Positions 16,128 to 25,286 of a stretch of DNA of 64,000 bases are shown piece by piece. The DNA comes from Phyllobacteriaceae bacterium (GTDB lineage: Bacteria; Pseudomonadota; Alphaproteobacteria; Rhizobiales; Rhizobiaceae): positions 62,001-126,000 of the forward strand of contig JADJTR010000007.1 of the NCBI GenBank assembly GCA_016711085.1, written 5' to 3'. Every line of letters begins with the position of its first letter. The first letter of the stretch is position 1. The translations under genes were made by a program, and so were the position numbers. The notes beneath the pieces are model-generated. The model did not search any database and was not told the origin of the DNA. It was given only the letters and a program-made list of their open reading frames with translations.

Positions 16128-16811
16128 ATGAAATTTGAGTCGATCGGCCTTTTGGCCTTCCTGATCGTTCCGCTCGCGGCCGCGCCGGGCCTGGCGCAGA
16201 CCGCGCCGTCGCAAGCGGAAGCCGCGGCTTACCGCGATCTGTTCCGCGCCGCGCAGGACGGCGATGCGGCGGCCGTATCGCGGCTCGTCGCCGAGGGCGC
16301 CGATATTTCGGCCCGTGACGGCAATGGCCGCACCGCCGCGCACGTCGCCGCTTTCGCCTCCCATGAAGAGACGTTGGCGGCGCTGGCGAAAGCCGGCGCC
16401 GACATGAACGCGCTCGACGACGACGCCTATGACGCGGTGACCATTGCGGCCGTCGCCAACGATTTGCCGATGCTCGACGCGGCGCTCGCCGCCGGCAACC
16501 GGCCCGGCAACATCACCAGCCGCTACATCGGCACGGCGCTGATCGCCGCCGCCCACCTCGGCCATCACGCGGTGGTCAAGCGCCTGATCGAAAAGGGCGC
16601 GCCGCTCGATCACGTCAACAATCTCGGTTGGACCGCGCTGATCGAGGCCGTCGTGCTCGGCGATGGCGGGCCAAATCACCAGAAAACCGTGGCGCATCTT
16701 GTGGCCGCCGGCGCCGACCGGACGATCGCCGACCGGGACGGGGCGACGCCGCTGGAATTGGCGCGCCAGCGCGGCTACGGCGAAATCGTCACGCTGCTCG
16801 AACGCCCCTGA
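16128..16811 (+). CDS. Secreted ankyrin-repeat protein
   Basis: 227 residues. A signal peptide is evident (MKFESIGLLAFLIVPLAAAP, probable cleavage after GLAQ at about 24). About five ankyrin repeats follow from residue 35, for example DGNGRTAAHVAAFASHEETLAALAKAGADMNA and NNLGWTALIEAVV...VAHLVAAGADRTIADRDGATPLELARQRG. Probably a periplasmic protein-protein interaction module; no partner is suggested by neighbours. It converges with gyrB, with only 7 bp between stops. Confidence 0.83.
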   Translation: MKFESIGLLAFLIVPLAAAPGLAQTAPSQAEAAAYRDLFRAAQDGDAAAVSRLVAEGADISARDGNGRTAAHVAAFASHEETLAALAKAGADMNALDDDAYDAVTIAAVANDLPMLDAALAAGNRPGNITSRYIGTALIAAAHLGHHAVVKRLIEKGAPLDHVNNLGWTALIEAVVLGDGGPNHQKTVAHLVAAGADRTIADRDGATPLELARQRGYGEIVTLLERP

Positions 16812-16818
16812 GTGCGCT

Positions 16819-19263
16819 TCACACGTCGAGATTGGCCACGTTCAGCGCGTTGTCCTGGATGAATTCGCGGCGCGGCTCGACATCGTCGCCCATCAGCCGG
16901 GCGAAGAGCGCGTCGGCGTCGACGGCGTCGTGGACGCGCACCTGCAGCAGCGAGCGGGCGTTCGGATCGAGCGTCGTCTCCCACAATTGTTCGGCGTTCA
17001 TTTCGCCCAGGCCCTTGTAGCGCTGCATGGCGATGCCCTTGCGCCCGGCGGCGAAGACGGCGTCGAGAAGCGCCAGCGGCCCGGAAATGACGACGGAGGA
17101 CTCACGGCGCTTCAAGGTCGGCGGCGTCGCATAGATGTCGGCGAGCTTGCCGGCGTGGCGGTTCAGCGCGCGGGCGTCGGCCGAGCCGATCAGGCCGGCA
17201 TCGAGCAGGGCCGATTCCTTCACCCCGCGCACCGTGCGCTCGAACACCAGGCCGCCGGCCGCCTCGTTCGACGGGTTGACGCGGCCGGTCCAGCCGCGCT
17301 CGGTCTCCTCGGCGATGGTGTCGAGACGGCGGGCGACGGCGGCGGCGGCGGCCTCGGCGCGGGCCGGATCGTCGAGAATCGTCGCGTCGAGCGCACCGGC
17401 GATCGCCGCCTGTTCGACGACGGAGCGGCTGTAGCGCGTGTGCAGGCCGAAGAGCAGGCTGCGCACCGCGAGCGCGTCGTCAATCGCCGCGCGCAGATCG
17501 GCGCCGGCGCGGGTTTCGCCATTGCCGAGGGTCAACAGCGCTTCCTCGATGCCGGAATCGACGAGGTAATTCTCGAACGCCGCCTCGTCCTTGATGTATT
17601 GCGAGGATTTGCCGCGCGTGACTTTGTAGAGCGGCGGCTGGGCGATGTAGAGGTGGCCGCGGGCGATGATCTCCGGCATCTGGCGGAAGAAGAAGGTGAG
17701 CAGCAGGGTGCGGATATGGGCGCCGTCGACATCGGCGTCGGTCATGATGATGATCTTGTGGTAGCGCAGCTTGTCGGCGTTGAACTCGTCCTTGCCGATG
17801 CCGGCGCCGAGCGCGGTGATCAGCGTGCCGACCTGGTCGGAAGAGAGCATGCGGTCGAAACGGGCGCGCTCGACATTGAGGATCTTGCCGCGCAGCGGCA
17901 GGATCGCCTGGTTCTGGCGCGAGCGGCCGCCCTTGGCCGAGCCGCCGGCGGAATCGCCCTCGACGATGAAGATTTCCGACTTGGCGGGATCGCGCTCCTG
18001 GCAGTCGGCGAGCTTGCCGGGCAGCGAGGTGATGTCGAGAGCGCCCTTGCGCCGCGTCAGTTCGCGCGCCTTGCGCGCCGCTTCGCGGGCGGCGGCGGCT
18101 TCGACGACCTTGCCGACGAGGATACGGGCCGGACCGGGATTTTCCTCCAGCCATGAGCCGAGCGCCTCGTTGACGAGGTTTTCCACCACCGGGCGGACTT
18201 CGGAGGAGACCAGCTTGTCCTTGGTCTGCGAGGAAAATTTGGGATCGGGAACCTTGACCGACAACACCGCGGTCAGGCCCTCGCGGCAATCGTCGCCGGT
18301 CAGCGTCACCTTTTCCTTTTTCGAGATGCCGGCGGCGTCGGCGTAGCCGGTGACCTGGCGCGTCAGCGCTCCGCGAAAACCGGCGAGATGGGTGCCGCCG
18401 TCGCGCTGCGGGATGTTGTTGGTGAAGCAGAGCACGTTCTCGTGGTAGCTGTCGTTCCACCACATCGCGACTTCGACGGTGATGCCGTCCTTTTCGGCCC
18501 GAATGGCGATGGGTTCGGCGATCAGCGGCTTCTTGGCGCGATCGAGGTAGCGGGCGAATTCCACCAGCCCGCCCTCGTACATCAATTCGTGGCGGACCGG
18601 ATCGGCATGCCGCCTGTCGGTCAGCACGATGCGCACGCCGGAATTGAGGAAGGCGAGTTCGCGCAGGCGATGTTCGAGGGTGGCGAAATCGAACTCGGTC
18701 CTGGTGAAGGTTTCGGTCGACGGCAGGAACGACACTTCGGTGCCGGTCGACCCGCCGGAATCGCCGGTGACCCTGAGCGGCGCGTCCGGCACGCCGTGGG
18801 TGAAGCTCATCTCGTGCACTTCGCCGGCGCGGCGGATTTTCAGCTTCAGCCAATGGGACAGCGCGTTGACCACCGAAACGCCGACGCCATGCAGGCCGCC
18901 GGAGACCTTGTAGGAATTCTGGTCGAATTTGCCGCCGGCATGCAGCTGGGTCATGATGATTTCGGCGGCCGAAACGCCCTCGTCATGCATGTCGGTCGGG
19001 ATGCCGCGGCCATTGTCGGTGACGGTGCAGGAGCCATCGGGATTGAGCGTGACGGTGACCAGATCGGCGTGACCGGCAAGCGCCTCGTCAATGGCGTTGT
19101 CGACCACCTCGTAGACCATGTGGTGCAGGCCGGAACCGTCGTCGGTGTCGCCGATATACATGCCGGGGCGCTTGCGCACCGCGTCGAGGCCCTTCAAAAT
19201 CTTGATGGAATCGGCGCCGTATTCGGCTTCGCCGCTGGCGATTGTCTCGGGCGTTTCGGTCAT
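16819..19263 (-). CDS. gyrB: DNA gyrase subunit B
   Basis: 814 residues. ATPase of gyrase (A2B2), which introduces negative supercoils. GHKL domain: VVDNAIDEALAGHAD (Mg-binding N), DNGRGIPTDMH, GGLHGVGVSVVNALS. TOPRIM: IFIVEGDSAGGSAKGGR (E at about 433) and MTDADVDGAHIRTLLLTFFF (DxD at about 507), then the QRYKGLGEMN and DNALNVANLDV C-terminus. This distinguishes it from ParE. An insertion of some 25 residues around EAAAAAVARRLDTIAEETER resembles other alphaproteobacterial GyrB. No recF or dnaN neighbours. An alternating-CG palindrome sits in the leader. Confidence 0.96.
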   Translation of the reverse strand: MTETPETIASGEAEYGADSIKILKGLDAVRKRPGMYIGDTDDGSGLHHMVYEVVDNAIDEALAGHADLVTVTLNPDGSCTVTDNGRGIPTDMHDEGVSAAEIIMTQLHAGGKFDQNSYKVSGGLHGVGVSVVNALSHWLKLKIRRAGEVHEMSFTHGVPDAPLRVTGDSGGSTGTEVSFLPSTETFTRTEFDFATLEHRLRELAFLNSGVRIVLTDRRHADPVRHELMYEGGLVEFARYLDRAKKPLIAEPIAIRAEKDGITVEVAMWWNDSYHENVLCFTNNIPQRDGGTHLAGFRGALTRQVTGYADAAGISKKEKVTLTGDDCREGLTAVLSVKVPDPKFSSQTKDKLVSSEVRPVVENLVNEALGSWLEENPGPARILVGKVVEAAAAREAARKARELTRRKGALDITSLPGKLADCQERDPAKSEIFIVEGDSAGGSAKGGRSRQNQAILPLRGKILNVERARFDRMLSSDQVGTLITALGAGIGKDEFNADKLRYHKIIIMTDADVDGAHIRTLLLTFFFRQMPEIIARGHLYIAQPPLYKVTRGKSSQYIKDEAAFENYLVDSGIEEALLTLGNGETRAGADLRAAIDDALAVRSLLFGLHTRYSRSVVEQAAIAGALDATILDDPARAEAAAAAVARRLDTIAEETERGWTGRVNPSNEAAGGLVFERTVRGVKESALLDAGLIGSADARALNRHAGKLADIYATPPTLKRRESSVVISGPLALLDAVFAAGRKGIAMQRYKGLGEMNAEQLWETTLDPNARSLLQVRVHDAVDADALFARLMGDDVEPRREFIQDNALNVANLDV

Positions 19264-19297
19264 CGGGTATCCGTTTCAGGCAGGTCGGTGCGATGGA

Positions 19298-19315
19298 CGC
19301 GCGCGTACGCGCGCG
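19298..19315. promoter_or_regulatory. (CG)4-TA-(CG)4 palindrome in the gyrB leader
   Basis: A perfect 18-bp alternating pyrimidine-purine palindrome begins 35 bp upstream of the gyrB start codon. Such sequence can adopt Z-DNA or a cruciform under negative supercoiling. Gyrase genes are commonly controlled by supercoiling, so this could be a sensor element. That is inference, as no promoter elements were firmly placed. Confidence 0.3.
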
Positions 19316-19409
19316 AATCAGGACCATCGGCTGCTCCGGATATAGGGCTTTGCGGCGGCGGCGACAAACGACTGGGCGCCACTCCGGAAGCGGAGAGCGC
19401 GGCCGGCGC

Positions 19410-19934
19410 CTATTGTTCGAGGACGAGGGCGCCTTCGGTCACGGCGTAGCGCGACAGCTGCTTCAAAAAACTCATGCCGATCAGGGTTTCGGAAAGCGAC
19501 TTGTCGTCGATGACCATGGCCTGGACATTCGCGACCGAGACCCTGCCGATCTCGACGCGCTCGAGAATGACGGCGGCGGCGGCGATGGCGCCATTGGCGG
19601 TGCGCGCCTTGTGGCGGAAATCGCCGGGCGACAAGTGCAGGCCCAGGCGATTGGCGGTCGAGCGGTTGATCGCCACCAGGGTGGCGCCGGTGTCGACGAG
19701 CGCCCTGACCGGGCGGCCATTCAGCATGAACTGGCCGCTGAAATGGCCCAATTCGTCGGCCTCGATGCGAATCTTGCGGCCCGACAGCGCGATTTCCGCC
19801 CGGGGCGCGACTTCCGCGGGGCGCGTCGGCGCGGACGCCGGGCCGGGTTGAAATACGCCATTGTTGTCGAGAACGACCGGTATGGCCGCGGCAATGCCCG
19901 AAAACACGCCGAGGAGGATCAATTTGCGCAACAT
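19410..19934 (-). CDS. Retropepsin-like aspartic protease (TIGR02281 family)
   Basis: 174 residues. One N-terminal membrane helix or uncleaved signal (about 4-22) is followed by a single aspartyl-protease lobe: VRALVDTGATLVAINRSTANRLGL carries the catalytic DTGAT, and the end has IGMSFLKQLSRY. Family members are clan AA, retropepsin-like, found across Proteobacteria with no known substrate; they should act as dimers in the periplasm. The gene lies between gyrB and upp with no operon link. Confidence 0.82.
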   Translation of the reverse strand: MLRKLILLGVFSGIAAAIPVVLDNNGVFQPGPASAPTRPAEVAPRAEIALSGRKIRIEADELGHFSGQFMLNGRPVRALVDTGATLVAINRSTANRLGLHLSPGDFRHKARTANGAIAAAAVILERVEIGRVSVANVQAMVIDDKSLSETLIGMSFLKQLSRYAVTEGALVLEQ

Positions 19935-20034
19935 GCCGCGTCCCTTTCGGGGCGAACATGGCGATTTTGGTTGAGCAGCGCGTTAACGCGGCGGCAAAAT
20001 CGGCGGTTTTGCTAACGGAAGGTTACCGGCCGGC

Positions 20035-20664
20035 CTATTTGGTGCCGTACATGCGGTCGCCGGCGTCGCCGAGGCCGGGCACGATGTAGCCCTTCTCGTT
20101 GAGGTGGTCGTCGATGGCGGCGGTGAACACCGGCACGTCGGGGTGGGCCTCGGTGAAACGCTTGACGCCTTCCGGCGCGGCGAGCAGGCACAGGAAGCGC
20201 AGATGCGTCGCGCCGCGGCCCTTGAGCATGTTGATGGCGGAAATGGCGGAATTGGCGGTGGCGAGCATCGGATCGACGACGATGACCAGCCGGTCGGCGA
20301 GATCGCTCGGCGCCTTGAAAAAATACTCCACCGCTTCGAGCGTGTCGTGGTCGCGGTAAAGCCCGATATGGGCGACGCGCGCGGCGGGGACCAGATCGAG
20401 CAGGCCTTCGAGGAGGCCGTTGCCGGCGCGCAAGACCGACGCGAAAACGAGTTTCTTGCCCTCCAGGACGGGGGCTTCCATTTTCGTCAGCGGCGTTTCG
20501 ATGGTCTTGGTGGTCAGTTCGAGGTTTCTGGTCACCTCGTAGCCGAGAAGAAGCGAAATCTCGCGCAGCAAACGACGGAAACTGGCCGTCGAGGTCTCCT
20601 TGTCGCGCATGATCGACAGTTTGTGCTGGACGAGCGGATGATCGACGACGGTGACGGTGCCCAT
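20035..20664 (-). CDS. upp: Uracil phosphoribosyltransferase
   Basis: 209 residues. Uracil plus PRPP gives UMP (pyrimidine salvage), cytosolic. VTVVDHPLVQHKLSIMRDKETSTASFR is the conserved N-terminus, VFASVLRAGNGLLEGLL the flexible arm, VDPMLATANSAISAI the PRPP-binding loop, and the GDAGDRMYGTK C-terminus binds uracil. ATG 20664 is chosen because family similarity begins at MGTVTVVDHP. In many rhizobia upp lies with deoA and add; here add is 1 kb away but deoA is 15 kb away. Confidence 0.94.
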   Translation of the reverse strand: MGTVTVVDHPLVQHKLSIMRDKETSTASFRRLLREISLLLGYEVTRNLELTTKTIETPLTKMEAPVLEGKKLVFASVLRAGNGLLEGLLDLVPAARVAHIGLYRDHDTLEAVEYFFKAPSDLADRLVIVVDPMLATANSAISAINMLKGRGATHLRFLCLLAAPEGVKRFTEAHPDVPVFTAAIDDHLNEKGYIVPGLGDAGDRMYGTK

Positions 20665-20798
20665 GACGCACTCCAATATGAACCCGGCGCACTGTAGCGG
20701 CGACCCAGTCTGTGTGAAACCGCTCACGGCGGCAGGCCACAGCTTTTGTTAGAAGACCGCCGTCGGGGCTGGCGAAACTGCACAGGGAACGCTGGTCC

Positions 20799-21503
20799 AT
20801 GGAATTCACGCTCAGATCCGGCCCTGTCGCCGGGCGGCCTGCTCGGACATTCGACCTACCTGCTGCTGGTCCTGTCGATGGCGTTGAAGCGCCTGTACTG
20901 GATCCGTCTGGTGGTGATCGCGTCGGCGCTGGTCGGCATATCCTATTCCTATTTCATGCTCTCCGACCCGGTCGGCGTGTTCTGGGAATCGCTGCTGATT
21001 GCGGTCAACATCGCGCGGCTGACCTTCGATCATTGGGCCGATCGCGGCGCCCGCTTCACGAGCGAGGAAAAAACGCTCGCCAACGACGTGTTCGCCTGCC
21101 TCTCGCCGGCGCGCAAACGCCGGTTGCTCGACGCCGGCGAATGGACCGATTGCCCCGCCGGAATGACGCTGTCGCGGCAGGGCGAAGCCGTCACGCACCT
21201 GGCGTGGCTGGCGGAAGGCCGGGCCGATGTCGAGGCCGACGGCGTTGTCGTTTCGCGCGCCGGCCAGGGCGACCTGATCGGCGAGTTGACCGTGCTCGAC
21301 GGCGACCCGGCGAGCGCCGCGCGCAGTTGACCTGCCCGTCGCGACTATGGCGCATCGAAGCCTCGGCGCTGCGCCGGCTCGCCGACCCAAAACCGGAAAT
21401 CCGCACTGGCCTCGACGCGGCCTTTACCCATGAAATGCGGCGCAAACTGAAGCGGACGCCTTGGGCGAGGAACCTAGGAGCGGCGGCGATCGCCCTGGGC
21501 TAG
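20799..21503 (+). pseudogene. Popeye-like membrane / cyclic-nucleotide-binding protein, two frameshifts
   Basis: ATG 20799 opens MEFTL, but the homologous product continues in another frame from about 20825: LSPGGLLGHSTYLLLVLSMA, two further hydrophobic helices, NIARLTFDHWADRGARFTSEE, then a cNMP-binding-like beta roll (TLSRQGEAVTHLAWLAEGRADVE, GDLIGELTVLDG). After SAA (about 21320) it returns to the first frame with LTCPSRLWRIEASALRRLAD and ends at 21503. An extra base near 20820 and a compensating indel near 21320 explain this. The family resembles Popeye-domain cNMP sensors. The 3' end overlaps the convergent add gene by 30 bp. Confidence 0.7.
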
Positions 21504-22475
21504 GCGCGCCGCCGCGTCGACCTTTTCCATCAGGGTCGCCCGGGTCTTGCGGTCGACGAAGGCCGCCTCGATCGCCGTGCGCGTCAATCCCAGCAATCGC
21601 GCCTCGTCGAAGCCGAATTCGCGGCGCGCCGTTTCGTATTCGCGCGCCAGCGTGGTGTCGAAATAGGGCGGATCGTCGGAGGATACCGTCACCTTGCATC
21701 CGGCATCGTGGAGGCGGCGCAACGGATGGGACGCGTAGTTGGCGAACACGCCGACCGACACATTGGAGCCGGGGCAAACCTCGAGCACGACGCCCTCCGC
21801 GGCGATGCGGGCGACGAGCGCCGGATTCTCGATGGCGCGCACGCCATGGCCGATGCGCGACGGGCGGATATGATCGAGCGCGGCTTCGACGCTTTGCCAG
21901 CCTTCGATCTCGCCGGCATGGATCGTGATGCCGAGGCCGGCTTCGCGGGCGATGCCGAATGCGCGGACAAAATCCTCGACTTCCCCGACGCTTTCGTTGC
22001 CAGCCATGCCGAAGCCGGTGACCAGCGGTTCGCGGCAGGAAGCGGCGAAGCGCGCCGCGGCGACGACCGATTCGACGCCGAAATGACGCACGCCGGTGAC
22101 GATCATCCGCGCCTCGATGCCGGTCTTGGCGTTGGCGCGGCGCATGCCTTCGGCAAGGCCCGCGGTATAGGCCCGCGGGGAAATGCCCGCCTTGGCCGCA
22201 TGGTCGGGCGAGGTGAAGAATTCGGCGTAGATGGAGCCATCGCGGGCCAGCGACGACAAATAATCCTCGGCCAGGCGCGCATAATCCTCTTCGTTGCGAA
22301 ACAGCGAGGCGACCAGATCGTAACAGGAGAGGAAATCGGGAAAGTCGACCCAGACAAAGCGCCCGTCGCGCACGCGCGACGAGATGTCGACGCCGTATTT
22401 GTTCGCCTGCTTCAACGCCAGCGCCGGCGGCGCTGCGCCCTCAATGTGGCAATGCAATTCGGCTTTCGGCAGCAT
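21474..22475 (-). CDS. add: Adenosine deaminase
   Basis: 333 residues; hydrolytic deamination of adenosine and deoxyadenosine to inosine and deoxyinosine. Zinc ligands: KAELHCHIEGA (H8, H10), ITIHAGE with catalytic Glu, and TVSSDDPPYFDT with the final Asp pair; HGVRAIEN supplies the conserved His. ATG 22475 gives the standard N-terminus. Its product inosine would feed the purine nucleoside phosphorylase encoded at 40363-41160. Adenine deaminase is a related alternative, but the N-terminal and HAGE context favours the adenosine enzyme. Confidence 0.88.
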   Translation of the reverse strand: MLPKAELHCHIEGAAPPALALKQANKYGVDISSRVRDGRFVWVDFPDFLSCYDLVASLFRNEEDYARLAEDYLSSLARDGSIYAEFFTSPDHAAKAGISPRAYTAGLAEGMRRANAKTGIEARMIVTGVRHFGVESVVAAARFAASCREPLVTGFGMAGNESVGEVEDFVRAFGIAREAGLGITIHAGEIEGWQSVEAALDHIRPSRIGHGVRAIENPALVARIAAEGVVLEVCPGSNVSVGVFANYASHPLRRLHDAGCKVTVSSDDPPYFDTTLAREYETARREFGFDEARLLGLTRTAIEAAFVDRKTRATLMEKVDAAARLAQGDRRRS

Positions 22476-22490
22476 GGGCGTCCCCGGTGG

Positions 22491-22523
22491 TTGACGACAG
22501 ACGGTGCGGTTATATGTCGTCAA
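22491..22523. promoter_or_regulatory. Dyad between divergent add and ubiE
   Basis: TTGACGACA (22491-22499) is mirrored exactly by TGTCGTCAA (22515-22523) with 15 bp between. The spacer contains GTTATA, a good -10 (TATAAC) on the add strand. A 9-bp perfect dyad in a 113-bp divergent promoter region suggests a regulator site; no cognate regulator is apparent. Confidence 0.4.
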
Positions 22524-22588
22524 TTCACGATAGCGCCTTGTTTTGCCTTGGGCTATGGTCCGCCGCGCAAATTCGAGGGATGAAACGG

Positions 22589-23365
22589 ATGCAGGCGACA
22601 CGCAGCAGGGACGAAGGCGGCATGGCGACCTCCTACGGCTTTCGCGACGTCGCCGACGCCGAAAAGCAGGGCCTCGTCAACGAGGTGTTCCACCGCGTCG
22701 CCACGCGCTACGATCTGATGAACGATCTGATGTCCGGCGGCATGCACCGGCTGTGGAAGGACGCCATGGTCGCCTGGCTCAATCCGCCGAAACGGCCGGG
22801 CTGGCGCGGCCTCGACGTGGCCGGCGGCACCGGTGACATCGCCTTTCGCACGGTAGAGGCTTCCGGCGGAGCAGCGCATGTGTCCGTGCTCGACATCAAT
22901 GGTTCGATGCTCGAGGTCGGCCGCGACCGGGCCGAAAAACGCGGCTTCGCCGGCAAGGTCGATTTCATCGAAGCCAATGCGGAGGAATTGCCGTTCGCCG
23001 ACGCCAGTTTCGACGCCTACACGATCGCTTTCGGCATCCGCAACGTGCCCCGCATCGACAAGGCGCTCGGCGAGGCGCACCGGGTGCTGAAGCGCGGCGG
23101 GCGGTTTCTGTGCCTGGAGTTCTCCGAGGTGCAGGCGCCGGTGCTCGACAAGATTTATGAGGCGTTTTCCTTCCAGGTGATCCCGCAAATCGGCCGTCTC
23201 GTCACCGGTGACGCGGAACCCTACCGCTATCTGGTCGAATCGATCGCCAAATTCCCGCGCCAGGCCGATTTCGCCCGCATGATTGAAAAAGCCGGATTGT
23301 CGCGCGTGACCTGGCGCGACTACACCGGCGGCATCGCCGCGCTGCATTCGGGTTGGAAATTGTGA
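22589..23365 (+). CDS. ubiE: Bifunctional demethylmenaquinone/ubiquinone C-methyltransferase UbiE
   Basis: 258 residues, SAM-dependent C-methylation of the benzoquinol ring in ubiquinone synthesis. Motifs: VFHRVATRYDLMNDLMSGGMHRLWK, GLDVAGGTGDIAFR (motif I, SAM), NAEELPFADASFDAYTIAFGIRNVP and the C-terminal YRYLVESIAKFP with GGIAALHSGWKL. ATG 22589 has GAGGG nine bases upstream; ATG 22580 would add three residues. ubiB follows 13 bp downstream, the classical rhizobial pair. Confidence 0.93.
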   Translation: MQATRSRDEGGMATSYGFRDVADAEKQGLVNEVFHRVATRYDLMNDLMSGGMHRLWKDAMVAWLNPPKRPGWRGLDVAGGTGDIAFRTVEASGGAAHVSVLDINGSMLEVGRDRAEKRGFAGKVDFIEANAEELPFADASFDAYTIAFGIRNVPRIDKALGEAHRVLKRGGRFLCLEFSEVQAPVLDKIYEAFSFQVIPQIGRLVTGDAEPYRYLVESIAKFPRQADFARMIEKAGLSRVTWRDYTGGIAALHSGWKL

Positions 23366-23378
23366 CGCGGAACCGCGC

Positions 23379-24947
23379 ATGAGCACGACCGGCGCTTTCG
23401 CCCGGCTGATCCGCGCCGGCTGGATCCTGACACGCGAAGGCGTCGTCGCCGCCATTCCCGGCGAGACGCTTTCCGGCCTGCCCAAAATCGGCTGGCGGAT
23501 CGGCAGGTTGCTGACCAAGCGCCGTCTCGACGCCGTCGACCGCTCGACGCGACTGTCGCGGGCGGTGAACCGGCTCGGACCGTCCTATGTGAAAATGGGC
23601 CAGTTCCTGGCGACGCGACCGGATGTCGTCGGCGCGGCGATCGCCGACGATCTGGCCCATCTGCAGGACCGTATCGCCCCGTTCGCGACCGGGGAAGCCA
23701 AACGCTCGGTCGCCGCCTCGCTCGGCCGTCCGGTCGAATCGATGTTCTCGTCGTTCGGCGAACCGGTCGCCGCCGCCTCTATCGCGCAGGTGCATCCGGC
23801 GATCGTCGCCGATGGCGGACGCAAGGTCGCGGTCAAGGTGATCCGTCCCGGCGTGCGCGAGCGCTTCGCCCGCGACAACGAGGCGTTCATGCTGGTTTCC
23901 CGCCTGCAGGAGCGGCATGTGCCGGCGACGCGGCGGTTGCGGCCGGTCGAGGTGGCCAAGACGCTTGAACAAACGACGCGGGTGGAGATGGATTTGCGTC
24001 TCGAAGCCGCGGCGCTGTCGGAAATGGCCGACAATGTGGCCGGCGACACCGGCTTCCGCGTGCCGAAGGTCGACTGGGGCCTGACCGGACGCGACGTGCT
24101 GACCATGGAATGGATCGACGGCGTCAAGATGTCCGATATCGACGGGCTGACGGCGGCGGGGCACGAACTGAAAGCGCTCGGCGCCGGCGTTGTGCAGCAT
24201 TTCCTGCGCCATGCGCTGCGCGACGGTTTCTTTCACGCCGACATGCACCCCGGCAATCTGTTCGTCGACGCGGCCGGCGACATCGTCGCCGTCGATCTCG
24301 GCATTTCCGGCCGGCTCGGCAAGAAAGAGCGGCGTTTCCTCGCCGAAATCCTCTACGGCTTCATCACGCGCAACTACCGGCGCGTGGCGGAAGTGCATTT
24401 CGAAGCCGGCTATGTTCCCGCCCATCACGATGTCGCCGCCTTCGCCCAGGCGATCCGCGCCATCGGCGAGCCCATCCATGGCCAGTCGGCCGAGACCATT
24501 TCGATGGCGAAACTGCTCACCCTGCTGTTCGAGGTGACTGAGATTTTCGACATGGAAACCCGGCTCGAATTGCTGCTTCTGCAAAAGACCATGGTCGTGG
24601 TGGAGGGCGTGGCGCGCACTCTCGATCCGGCCTTCAACATGTGGAAGACATCGGAACCGGTGATCGCCGCCTGGATCGCCGACAATCTCGGCCCGAAAGC
24701 CGTACTGGAAGACGCGCGCGACGGGTTGTCGGCGGCGCTGCGGCTGGCGCGACAGGCGCCGGAACTGGCCGGGAAAACCGAGCGGCTGGCGCGCGACATC
24801 GATGCCATGGCGCAGAACGGCTTTCGTTTCGATACCGAAACGGCAGAGGCGATCGGCCGCTCCGAGGCGCGGCATTCGCGCTCCGGACGGCTGGCGTTAT
24901 GGGTGATCGCGGCGGCGACGGTCTATATTGCGTGGGCGCTGACCTGA
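23379..24947 (+). CDS. ubiB: UbiB, ABC1/ADCK-family atypical kinase for ubiquinone biosynthesis
   Basis: 522 residues. The ABC1 signature KxGQ appears in SYVKMGQFLATRPD (K72-Q75) and the Ala-rich nucleotide loop in AAASIAQVHPA (131-140); VAVKVIRPGV gives the kinase lysine, and HADMHPGNLFV with VDLGISGRL the catalytic and metal segments. A C-terminal membrane helix (about 500-520) anchors it to the inner membrane. It supports coenzyme Q synthesis by an ATPase activity on lipid intermediates. Length is normal. coaBC normally follows directly in rhizobia; here a toxin-antitoxin pair intervenes. Confidence 0.92.
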   Translation: MSTTGAFARLIRAGWILTREGVVAAIPGETLSGLPKIGWRIGRLLTKRRLDAVDRSTRLSRAVNRLGPSYVKMGQFLATRPDVVGAAIADDLAHLQDRIAPFATGEAKRSVAASLGRPVESMFSSFGEPVAAASIAQVHPAIVADGGRKVAVKVIRPGVRERFARDNEAFMLVSRLQERHVPATRRLRPVEVAKTLEQTTRVEMDLRLEAAALSEMADNVAGDTGFRVPKVDWGLTGRDVLTMEWIDGVKMSDIDGLTAAGHELKALGAGVVQHFLRHALRDGFFHADMHPGNLFVDAAGDIVAVDLGISGRLGKKERRFLAEILYGFITRNYRRVAEVHFEAGYVPAHHDVAAFAQAIRAIGEPIHGQSAETISMAKLLTLLFEVTEIFDMETRLELLLLQKTMVVVEGVARTLDPAFNMWKTSEPVIAAWIADNLGPKAVLEDARDGLSAALRLARQAPELAGKTERLARDIDAMAQNGFRFDTETAEAIGRSEARHSRSGRLALWVIAAATVYIAWALT

Positions 24948-24954
24948 GTTCGGT

Positions 24955-24986
24955 TTGACTGCATTGCCAGCAATGCATACATTGCT
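24955..24986 (+). promoter_or_regulatory. Promoter and overlapping operator of the toxin-antitoxin pair
   Basis: TTGACT (24955-24960), 17 bp, TACATT (24978-24983): a near-consensus sigma-70 promoter. Between and across the hexamers lie three alternating half-sites: CATTGC (24962-24967), GCAATG (24970-24975), CATTGC (24980-24985). They form two overlapping palindromes, as expected for cooperative ribbon-helix-helix autorepression by the antitoxin. Confidence 0.7.
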
Positions 24987-25013
24987 GTCTGGTTGATCAC
25001 AGGAGTATTCCGC

Positions 25014-25286
25014 ATGGCCACGATGACGATACGCAACGTCCCGGACCATGTTCGGGAGGCGCTGCGCGTCGAGGCGGCTAAAAGCGGCCGGTCGATGGAA
25101 GAGGCGTTGCGGCTTCTGGTCATCAAGGCCGCGGCTGTGAACGAAAGGACTTCCCGGATCGACGCGGCCGAGATCCTGAAACGGGCGGCGGAACTCGCCA
25201 GCGATCCGCCGATCGACAGCCGCTACAAACACTTCACTCAGAAGGAACTGAGCGACGCTATCAGCGGCGAATTCGAGAACCTGTGA
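25014..25286 (+). CDS. FitA-like ribbon-helix-helix antitoxin
   Basis: 90 residues. MATMTIRNVPDHVREALRVE and AAKSGRSMEEALRLLV form the RHH DNA-binding fold of FitA/VapB antitoxins; the C-terminal tail (from about 45) would wrap the toxin. AGGAG lies eight bases before ATG 25014. The stop overlaps the toxin start (TGATG). It should neutralise the PIN toxin and repress the shared promoter. Confidence 0.85.
   Translation: MATMTIRNVPDHVREALRVEAAKSGRSMEEALRLLVIKAAAVNERTSRIDAAEILKRAAELASDPPIDSRYKHFTQKELSDAISGEFENL

Noticed and set aside
16819..19409. Chromosomal origin next to gyrB
   Set aside because: No dnaA, dnaN or recF neighbours and no cluster of DnaA boxes were seen.
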